Position numbers and translations under genes: made by a program. A model generated the notes under the pieces. The model searched no databases. It was not told the DNA's origin and was given only the letters and a program-made list of their open reading frames with translations. Below are positions 1 to 5,841 of a DNA stretch of 9,371 nt, piece after piece (within the stretch, counting starts at the first letter, position 1; each line of letters starts with the position of its first letter). This DNA is from Pseudomonadota bacterium (GTDB lineage: Bacteria > Pseudomonadota > Gammaproteobacteria > Burkholderiales > Rhodocyclaceae): contig JAJZPJ010000047.1 of assembly GCA_021811225.1 (NCBI GenBank), positions 6,101 to 15,471 of the forward strand. Reading direction: 5' to 3'.

Positions 1-2964
1 TCACCGCGTCAGCAATTCCAGCTTGAGCGGCACCGGCCTGACGAGGCCGGCGCCGAGATTCTCGGGCGCGGCGGCGAGCGCGCGCTCGGGGGCGACGCCG
101 GCCGCCTTCAGCGCGGCGACGATGGCCGCCGCGCGCGCGGCGCCCAGCCGGGTCAGGGCGTCGGCGGGCAGCGGCTGGCTCTGATCCAGACGCTCGAGCA
201 GCTTGCGGTAGAAGGGTCCGAGATCGGCCACCTGCGGCTCGCCGGTCATCAACCTGCCGGCGCGTTTGAGCAGCGGCAGGTCCGGCGCGCCGGCCTCGGC
301 CGCCTTCTTCTGCTGGTCCAGCGCCGCGGCGCCGAAGCGCTCGACATAAAGGCTGCGCAGCGCGCTGCGCAGCGCGCCGCGCACCGCGCGGCCGGCGAGA
401 TCCAGCAGGCCGGGGTCCTCCTCGCCGGCCGCGAGCTTGATGCCGGCGCGGTGCGCGACGGCCACGCGCACCGCGCGCGCCCTCAGCGCGGCACCGTCGG
501 CGGCCTCGCTGTATTGCCCCGGCACCGAGAGCTTCAGTTGCGCGCGCCGGGACAGGATCTGCGCCACGTGCTGCAGCTTTTCCAGTTCCGGCGGCAGCAA
601 TCGGTCGCTGCCCGGATCGAAATCGATGCTCGCCAGCTGCTCGCCGCTGAAGCCGAGCAGCTGGCCCAGGGCGCGGAACGGCGCGCTGACGATCTTGGTG
701 AGGACGTTGCCGATGGCCTTCCAGATGACCGCGCCGTAGCTGAACTGCGGATCGTTGAGGTCGCCCGTGACCGGCAGATTGAGATCGATGCGGCCGCTGC
801 TGTCCTTGAGGATGGCGATCGCCAGCTGCAGCGGCAAGTTCCACGCGTCGGGGCTAGCGACCCGCTCGCCCAGGGTCAGATTGTCGATGACGATCTGGTT
901 GGCGCCTGCCAGCTGGCCGTTTTTTACCCGATAGCGCAGATCGAGCGAGAGCTTGCCCGCGTCGATCTTGTAGCCGGCGAACTTCATGGCGTAGGGCGTG
1001 GTCGGGACCATGTCTATGTTCTTGAATACCACCCCGACATCGGTGTTGTCGCGCGGCGAGAAGGGATTGAGCCCGCCGCGGATGCGCGCCAGTCCGAACT
1101 TCCCGACCCGGCCGTCGAGCTGGATCTGGCTGCGCGCATTGCGCTTCGACGACAGGCCGGTGACCACGCCGTTCAACGCATAGATCTTGGCGGTGAATGA
1201 CGGCGTCAGGCTGCGGTCGGTGAAATCGAGATCGGCGTTCAGGAAGCGCAGGCGTCCGATGCGCACCGGGAAGGCTTCGTTCGCGGCAGTCGCCGCGGCG
1301 GCCGCGGGCGCGGGCTTAGTGCCGCCGGCCGGCCGCACCAGCAGGCGCGCGGCATTGAAGCTGCGGTCCTGCTCGATGATCAGTATGGCCTTGGGTTCGA
1401 GCACGGTGAGTTCCGGAATCGTCAGCCGGTCGGGGGCGAGGCTGGCGGTGATCCGCTCTGCGCTCAACTTCTTCCACGAGGCGAAGCGCTTGCCGTCCTC
1501 TTCGTCGAGCGCCAGAGCGGCGACGCCGAAGGCGCCGACGTAGCGCAAGCGGGCGGGCTTGGTCCCGCCCGCGGCGACGCTCAACTGCCCCTGCGCGGAG
1601 AGGCTGCCGCCGGCGATCTTCAGCTTCACGAACCTGCCGAGCAGGGGCTGCAGCGGAGCGAGCGCCAGTTGCTGCACCCTGAGCTCGGCCGTCAATGCGT
1701 CGCTGGCCGGCACCAGCTTGCCCGCGGCCGACAGCCGGCCGCCTTCCTGCAAGCCCAGGCTGGCGGTGAAGCCGACCGGCCGCGCGAGGTCGCTGCTCGC
1801 GCCGTCGAGCTTCAAGGCGAGATCCCGGACCTGGACCTTGAGGCCGCTGGCCTGGTCCTCGACCGCCGCGCCGAAGCGATTCAGCTCGACGCGCTTGGCC
1901 GCGACCGTCCAGGGCGCGGCCGCGCCGCCCGCCGGGGCGGTCCCGCCCGAGCGGGGCAGCAGCGCCAGCAGGTTCAAGCGCCCCTGGCGGTCGCGCGTGA
2001 TCTGCACTTGCCCGCCCTCGGCGCTGACCCGGCCGAAGCCGATGTGCCGCGACGACAGATCGAACGAGCCGTCGGAGAAATCCAGCCGCGCCAGCTTGAA
2101 CGGCGTCTGCGCGCCGCTTTTCAGCGCCAGGCCGCGCACCGCCATGCCGGCGCCATTTATGCTGGCCGCAAGCTTGCCCCCGGCGTAGGAAAAGCGGTAG
2201 GGCAAGGTGGCGGCGAGCTTCCCGGCCGCCAGGCTCGCGCGGGTATAGGGTTTGAGGTAGGCCGTCAGATCCGCCAGGGGGACGGCATCGAGGCTCAGCA
2301 CGCCGCTGCCGCGGATCGGGTTCAGCGACGCCTCGCCCTTCCAGTGCAGCTTGCCGCCGTGCGCCGACTCGGCGCTGAGGACATAGTCGCCGTTCTGGTC
2401 CGGCAGGGTGCTGAAGCGGGTCAGCGAAAAGTCGATGGGGAAAAGGGTGTCGGCGTAGCCGGCGCGGCGGTCGTGCAATTCCAGCCGGCCCTGCTCCAGC
2501 ACCAGGCGCTCGATGTCAAGGCGCGGCAAGGCGCTGCCGGCGGGGGACTGCGGCCGGCCAGCGAACCGGGAGAACAGCTCGGCCAGATTGAATTTCCCGT
2601 CCGGCGCGATCGCAAGGTTCACGCTCGGCGCGGTGATGCGGATCTGGGCGAAGCTCCAGGCGCGCCGGATCAGGGAGCGCCACTGCAGCTCCAGCGCGAG
2701 CCTGTCGATCGCCAGCAAGGGAGCGCCGTCGGCCTCGGACAGGCGCAGCTTGTGCGCCACCAGGCGCAGCGTGTAGGGATTGAAGCTGACCGCGCCGACG
2801 CTCGCCTGGCGGGCCAGCACGGTCTGGCCCAGCTTCGGCACCTGGTCCTCGATCAGGCGCGGCACCAGCCAGAATCCGGCCAGGGTATAGGCGGCCGCCG
2901 ACAGGGCCAGCGCGGCCGCCACAACCGCCGCGCGCAGCCGCCAGCGCTTCGAGATGCCGCTCAT
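1..2964 (-). CDS. DUF748 / AsmA-like envelope protein with OmpA-like C-terminal segment
   Basis: 987 residues, complete: the TGA stop is the first three bases of the window. The chosen ATG overlaps the dnaQ stop as ATGA. A longer in-frame start near 3261 would run through dnaQ in another frame and is rejected. Residues about 11-35 form one N-terminal membrane anchor, followed by the DUF748-typical FNPYTLRL (residues 61-68) and a long repetitive beta-strand region rich in 'L.I..L.L' patterns. Around 718-741 is the AsmA-like signature LKDSSGRIDLNLPVTGDL. From about 780 the pattern IDFDPGSDRLLPPELEKL resembles the start of a degenerate OmpA-like peptidoglycan-binding fold. Family knowledge: AsmA-like proteins are anchored in the inner membrane, span the periplasm and are linked to lipid transport or outer-membrane homeostasis. 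The exact role here is unknown. It is last in the methyltransferase-rnhA-dnaQ unit. Confidence 0.85.
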   Translation of the reverse strand: MSGISKRWRLRAAVVAAALALSAAAYTLAGFWLVPRLIEDQVPKLGQTVLARQASVGAVSFNPYTLRLVAHKLRLSEADGAPLLAIDRLALELQWRSLIRRAWSFAQIRITAPSVNLAIAPDGKFNLAELFSRFAGRPQSPAGSALPRLDIERLVLEQGRLELHDRRAGYADTLFPIDFSLTRFSTLPDQNGDYVLSAESAHGGKLHWKGEASLNPIRGSGVLSLDAVPLADLTAYLKPYTRASLAAGKLAATLPYRFSYAGGKLAASINGAGMAVRGLALKSGAQTPFKLARLDFSDGSFDLSSRHIGFGRVSAEGGQVQITRDRQGRLNLLALLPRSGGTAPAGGAAAPWTVAAKRVELNRFGAAVEDQASGLKVQVRDLALKLDGASSDLARPVGFTASLGLQEGGRLSAAGKLVPASDALTAELRVQQLALAPLQPLLGRFVKLKIAGGSLSAQGQLSVAAGGTKPARLRYVGAFGVAALALDEEDGKRFASWKKLSAERITASLAPDRLTIPELTVLEPKAILIIEQDRSFNAARLLVRPAGGTKPAPAAAAATAANEAFPVRIGRLRFLNADLDFTDRSLTPSFTAKIYALNGVVTGLSSKRNARSQIQLDGRVGKFGLARIRGGLNPFSPRDNTDVGVVFKNIDMVPTTPYAMKFAGYKIDAGKLSLDLRYRVKNGQLAGANQIVIDNLTLGERVASPDAWNLPLQLAIAILKDSSGRIDLNLPVTGDLNDPQFSYGAVIWKAIGNVLTKIVSAPFRALGQLLGFSGEQLASIDFDPGSDRLLPPELEKLQHVAQILSRRAQLKLSVPGQYSEAADGAALRARAVRVAVAHRAGIKLAAGEEDPGLLDLAGRAVRGALRSALRSLYVERFGAAALDQQKKAAEAGAPDLPLLKRAGRLMTGEPQVADLGPFYRKLLERLDQSQPLPADALTRLGAARAAAIVAALKAAGVAPERALAAAPENLGAGLVRPVPLKLELLTR

Positions 2965-3674
2965 GGCTCGACCGCAGCGGCCGGCGAGAGCCAGAGGCAC
3001 TTGCCCTTGCTCTCCTTGGCGATCTCCGCGAGCACGCGTTCGTGCGCCTGCAGCTCCTCGGCGCTGGCGCGCTGCACCTTGAGCGGCGGGCGCAGGCCGC
3101 CGGCGTCCGCCGCGCCCGGGCGGGCGGGCGCGACGTCGAGATCCATGATCAGGCTCTCCTGGCCGCGGGTCATCGCCAGATAGACCTCGGCGAGCAACTC
3201 GGCGTCGAGCAGCGCCCCGTGCAGCGTGCGTCCCGAGTTGTCGATGGCGTAGCGGTCGCACAGCGCATCGAGCGAATTCTTGCGGCCCGGATGCAGCTCG
3301 CGCGCCAGCTTCAGGGTATCGACCACCCCTGCGCAGACAAGGCTCAGCGGCTCCAGCCCGGCCAGGCTCAGTTCGTTGTTGATGAAGCCCAGGTCGAAGG
3401 CGGCGTTGTGGATCACCAGTTCGGCGCCGCGCAGGTAGTCGATGAGCTCGGCGGCGATCTCGGCGAATTTCGGCTTGTCCTGCAGGAACTCGCTGGTCAG
3501 GCCATGCACCGCCTGGGCGCCGGCGTCGATGGCGCGCTCGGGATTCAGGTAGCGGTGAAAGCGCCGCTGGGTCAGCCGGCGTCCGACCAACTCGACGCAG
3601 CCGATTTCGATGATGCGGTCGCCCAGCTTGAACTCCAGTCCGGTGGTCTCCGTGTCCAGGATGATCTGGCGCAT
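2961..3674 (-). CDS. dnaQ: DNA polymerase III epsilon subunit, 3'-5' proofreading exonuclease
   Basis: 237 residues, close to the E. coli size. It proofreads newly made DNA as part of the Pol III core (alpha-epsilon-theta) in the cytoplasm. The N-terminal DEDDh exonuclease domain (about 1-175) is intact: D7 and E9 in LDTETTGL, D94 in HNAAFD, H152 and D157 in RTLHGALLDAELL. The C-terminal stretch, about 176-237, is a proline/alanine-rich linker ending in a conserved KGKCLWL segment. In this family the tail binds the polymerase alpha subunit. The ATG at 3674 places the first beta strand (RQIILDTETTG) at the N-terminus as in homologues, and a Shine-Dalgarno precedes it. A longer frame to 3806 would run back through rnhA and is rejected. 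It lies 13 bp after rnhA and overlaps the DUF748 gene by 4 bp, so downstream translation is probably coupled. Confidence 0.96.
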   Translation of the reverse strand: MRQIILDTETTGLEFKLGDRIIEIGCVELVGRRLTQRRFHRYLNPERAIDAGAQAVHGLTSEFLQDKPKFAEIAAELIDYLRGAELVIHNAAFDLGFINNELSLAGLEPLSLVCAGVVDTLKLARELHPGRKNSLDALCDRYAIDNSGRTLHGALLDAELLAEVYLAMTRGQESLIMDLDVAPARPGAADAGGLRPPLKVQRASAEELQAHERVLAEIAKESKGKCLWLSPAAAVEP

Positions 3675-3684
3675 TTCCCTGTCG

Positions 3685-3690
3685 CTCCTA
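3685..3690 (-). promoter_or_regulatory. Shine-Dalgarno for dnaQ, sharing the rnhA stop codon
   Basis: On the minus strand TAGGAG lies 10 nt before the dnaQ ATG, and its first three bases are the rnhA TAG stop. A ribosome ending rnhA would therefore sit on the dnaQ initiation signal. A second purine run (AGGGAA) touches the ATG but is too close to act as an SD. The sequence is direct observation; coupling is inference. Confidence 0.6.
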
Positions 3691-4155
3691 TTTCGCGATG
3701 CTGGCGATGCCGCGGCGCGCCAGGAGATCGGCGCGTTCGTTGTCGGCGTGGCCGGCGTGGCCCCTGACCCAGATCCACTCGACCTGATGGCGCGCCGCCT
3801 CCGCATCGAGAATGCGCCAGAGGTCCTCGTTCTTGACCGGCTGCCGGTCCGCGGTGCGCCAGCCGCGCTTCTTCCAGCCGTGGATCCACTCGCTGATGCC
3901 CTTCTGCACGTACTGCGAATCGGTGTGCACGCGCGCGCGCACCGGCCGCTTGAGGGTGCGCAGCGCCTCGATCACGGCGGTGAGCTCCATGCGGTTGTTG
4001 GTGGTGTCGCGTTCGCCGCCGTAGATCTCCTTCTCGTGCCCGCCCCCGGCCAGGCGCAGGATCGCGCCCCAGCCGCCGGGACCGGGATTGCCGCTGCAGG
4101 CGCCGTCGGTGTAGATATCGATGCTGCCGGTTTCTTGCTGATGTTCATTACTCAT
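3688..4155 (-). CDS. rnhA: Ribonuclease HI
   Basis: 155 residues, the same length as E. coli RNase HI. It cuts the RNA strand of RNA-DNA hybrids, removing R-loops and Okazaki primers. All catalytic residues are present: D17 in IYTDGACSGNPGPGG, E57 in NNRMELTA, D79 in HTDSQYV, H133 in VRGHAGH and D143 in NERADLLA. These match E. coli D10, E48, D70, H124 and D134 with a shift of 9. The basic protrusion (WIHGWKKRGWR, 90-100) that binds hybrids is also present. The start overlaps the end of the methyltransferase gene by 8 bp, and no Shine-Dalgarno precedes it (the upstream bases are an A-run after CGCCC). Translation therefore probably depends on ribosomes finishing the upstream gene. In E. coli rnhA and dnaQ are divergent; here they run head to tail. 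Confidence 0.96.
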   Translation of the reverse strand: MSNEHQQETGSIDIYTDGACSGNPGPGGWGAILRLAGGGHEKEIYGGERDTTNNRMELTAVIEALRTLKRPVRARVHTDSQYVQKGISEWIHGWKKRGWRTADRQPVKNEDLWRILDAEAARHQVEWIWVRGHAGHADNERADLLARRGIASIAK

Positions 4156-4858
4156 TTTTTTGGGCGACGTGGACCAGGGATTTCGCGCGCGCCTTGCGCT
4201 CGCGCCAGATGGGGGTGATGAGGCGCATGCCGGCGACGCGCTTGACCGCCTGGATGATATAGGTCGCGCCGGCGATCGGCCACCAGCGGTTGCCGGCGAG
4301 CTCCATCAGGCGCCAGCGCTGCAGTTCGCGCGTGACCGGCGGCGCGTAGCAGCCGAAGCTGCCCGCCTCGGTCTCGAAACCGAGCAGGGAAAACCAGTCC
4401 TTCAGGCGCTTGACGCCGAGGTACTGGCCGCGCCAGGGCGGCGCCGCCCGGGCGCGGGTGAACTTGCGCCGCGCGCCCCACAGGCTGAACGGATTGAAGC
4501 CGGTGACGATCACCTGCCCCTCGGGCACCAGCACGCGTTCCACCTCGCGCAGGATCTGGTGCGGCCGGGCATCGAATTCGAGCAGGTGCGGCAGGAGCAC
4601 GAGGTCGAGACTGCCGCTGGCGAAGGGCAGTTGCTGAGAACTTGCCCGCACTTCCGCGCATGCCGTATCCTTGTCGTCGCAACGGAAGCGGAAGGGCATG
4701 CGGTTGGCGCGCAGGAAATCGTGCTGCGGCAGTCCGAGCTGCAAGGCGTTGAAGCCGAAGATGTCGGCGACCAGGAGATCGTACTTTTCCTGCTCCCAGG
4801 CCAGTACGTATTCCCCCTGCGGCGTGGCGAGCCAGTCGTCGAAACCCTTGATTGACAT
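4148..4858 (-). CDS. Class I SAM-dependent methyltransferase-like protein, YafS-type
   Basis: 236 residues. Position between gloB and rnhA matches E. coli yafS, a predicted methyltransferase of unknown substrate. The Methyltransf_11-type middle is recognisable: LPFASGSLDLVLLPHLLEF (78-96) corresponds to post-motif II, and VERVLVPEGQVIVTGFNPFS (106-125) to motif III, followed by a loop with SLWG. The expected N-terminal glycine-rich SAM motif (DxGxGxG) is not obvious; the equivalent stretch reads VADIFGFNALQLGLP (30-44). This may be family-typical, or it may mean weak or lost SAM binding. The ATG at 4858 is chosen because an earlier in-frame extension to 5416 would run antisense through gloB. 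It is the first gene of the minus-strand unit and is divergent from gloB with a 33-bp gap. Substrate and function are not known. Confidence 0.85.
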   Translation of the reverse strand: MSIKGFDDWLATPQGEYVLAWEQEKYDLLVADIFGFNALQLGLPQHDFLRANRMPFRFRCDDKDTACAEVRASSQQLPFASGSLDLVLLPHLLEFDARPHQILREVERVLVPEGQVIVTGFNPFSLWGARRKFTRARAAPPWRGQYLGVKRLKDWFSLLGFETEAGSFGCYAPPVTRELQRWRLMELAGNRWWPIAGATYIIQAVKRVAGMRLITPIWRERKARAKSLVHVAQKNE

Positions 4859-4880
4859 CGCGCCCCGATTGATGAAGTTT
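4852..4880 (+). promoter_or_regulatory. Possible gloB promoter overlapping the methyltransferase start codon
   Basis: A perfect -35 consensus TTGACA at 4852-4857 sits across the methyltransferase start codon. No good -10 is found at 16-18 bp; the best nearby match is TGAAGT (3/6) at a 15-bp spacing. Any transcript would start only a few bases before the gloB ATG. The gloB promoter may instead lie further upstream inside the methyltransferase gene. Confidence 0.2.
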
Positions 4881-4891
4881 GGTGAAAGCCA

Positions 4892-5680
4892 ATGAGCAAA
4901 GATTTTGAAATCGTACCGATCGCCGCCTTCGCCGACAATTACGTCTGGTTGCTGCGCCGGGGCCGCTACGCGGCGGTGATCGATCCCGGCGACGCCGCAC
5001 CGGTGCTGGCGCATCTCGAACGACACCGCCTCGAACTCGCCGCCATCCTGGTCACCCATCATCACGGCGACCACATCGGCGGCATCGAAGCGCTGTTGAG
5101 CCAAAATTCGCTCGTCCCGGTATTCGGTCCGGCCGACGAGGCGATCGACGAAGTCGACCGGCCGGTCAAAGACGGCGACCGCATCGAGTTGCCCGAGCTT
5201 AACACGAGCTTCGAGGTGATCGGGGTGCCCGGTCATACCCGCGGCCACTTGGCTTATTATGGCGGAATTCCGTCGGACGGTGGCGTGCTGTTCTGCGGCG
5301 ACACGCTGTTTGGCTGCGGCTGCGGCCGCATCTTCGAAGGCACGGCGGAACAGATGTGGCGTTCGCTCGCGCGCATCAGTGCCCTGCCTGCGGACACCCG
5401 GATCTATTGCGCCCATGAATACACCCTGGCCAACATCCGCTTCGCCCTCGCGGTCGAACCCGACAATGCCGCGCTCCAGGCGCGCGCCGAAGCGGCGGCG
5501 CGGCGGCGCGCGGCCGGTCTGCCGACCGTGCCCTCGACCCTGGCCGTTGAACTCGACACCAATCCCTTCCTGCGCTGGGATGCGCCCGCGGTGATCGCCG
5601 CGGCAAAGCGCGCAGGCGGCGAAGCCGAACGACCGGCGGCGGTATTTGCCGCGATCCGGGCATGGAAAGACAAGTTTTGA
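4892..5680 (+). CDS. gloB: Hydroxyacylglutathione hydrolase (glyoxalase II)
   Basis: 262 residues. It hydrolyses S-D-lactoylglutathione to D-lactate and glutathione, the second step of cytoplasmic methylglyoxal detoxification. The metallo-beta-lactamase fold (about 1-175) carries the complete binuclear metal site: H56, H58, D60 and H61 in THHHGDH, H115 in GHTRGH, D137 in FCGDTLF and H175 in CAHEYT. The C-terminal HAGH domain includes the typical PSTLAVELDTNPFLRW (214-229), which separates it from generic MBL hydrolases. A Shine-Dalgarno-like GGTGAA starts 11 nt before the ATG. It diverges from the methyltransferase gene and is followed directly by mltD, the same neighbours as in E. coli. No clear terminator is visible before mltD. 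Confidence 0.96.
   Translation: MSKDFEIVPIAAFADNYVWLLRRGRYAAVIDPGDAAPVLAHLERHRLELAAILVTHHHGDHIGGIEALLSQNSLVPVFGPADEAIDEVDRPVKDGDRIELPELNTSFEVIGVPGHTRGHLAYYGGIPSDGGVLFCGDTLFGCGCGRIFEGTAEQMWRSLARISALPADTRIYCAHEYTLANIRFALAVEPDNAALQARAEAAARRRAAGLPTVPSTLAVELDTNPFLRWDAPAVIAAAKRAGGEAERPAAVFAAIRAWKDKF
4910..4938 (-). promoter_or_regulatory. Candidate sigma70 promoter for the methyltransferase-rnhA-dnaQ-DUF748 unit
   Basis: On the minus strand TTGTCG (4933-4938, 4/6 to consensus) is followed after 17 bp by TACGAT (4910-4915, 4/6). Transcription would begin near 4903, giving a leader of about 45 nt before the methyltransferase ATG. It lies within the gloB coding region, as it must because the gap between the two genes is only 33 bp. 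Scored by eye only. Confidence 0.35.
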
Positions 5681-5707
5681 GCGCGGCGCGGAACTCCGAA
5701 CGCCGAT

Positions 5708-5735
5708 TTGACGGCGAGGCGCCCTCTTCTATAAG
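5708..5735 (+). promoter_or_regulatory. Candidate sigma70 promoter for mltD
   Basis: TTGACG (5708-5713, 5/6) and TATAAG (5730-5735, 5/6) are separated by 16 bp, the best promoter match I found in the window. Transcription would start near 5742. This is downstream of the longest possible mltD start (ATG 5662), so it argues for a start further in. An ATG at 5736 would also be lost from such a transcript. Confidence 0.5.
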
Positions 5736-5766
5736 ATGCGCCGTTTGCCCGACGCCGTCCTTAGCC

Positions 5767-5839
5767 GGGTCACGACTCGGGCCACGATTGGGGTCACGAC
5801 GATTGGGATCACGACTGGGGGCACGACTGGGGTCACGAC
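5767..5839 (+). repeat. Degenerate 12-bp tandem repeat at the 5' end of mltD
   Basis: Six copies of CACGA start at 5771, 5783, 5795, 5810, 5822 and 5834, so the spacing is 12, 12, 15, 12, 12 bp. The unit is roughly CACGACTGGGGT. All spacings are multiples of three. Read in the mltD frame the repeat would encode Gly-X-Arg-Leu units (GSRL, GPRL, GSRRL, GSRL, GARL). It lies between the candidate promoter and the preferred TTG start, so it may be an untranslated leader or a basic N-terminal extension. Confidence 0.8.
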
Positions 5840-5841
5840 AT

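Noticed and set aside
451..1200. 249-codon plus-strand open frame opposite the DUF748 gene
   Set aside because: Arg/Ala/Asp-rich shadow translation without motif or ribosome binding site.
1669..3183. 504-codon plus-strand open frame opposite the DUF748 gene and dnaQ
   Set aside because: Low-complexity Arg/Gln/Ala/Gly composition, no domain, and it lies antisense to two well-supported genes. It is a product of high GC.
3042..3767. 241-codon plus-strand open frame opposite dnaQ
   Set aside because: Antisense shadow of a gene with intact catalytic residues.
4148..5416. N-terminally extended methyltransferase frame of 422 codons
   Set aside because: The extra 186 residues are the antisense of gloB; the recognisable protein starts at 4858.
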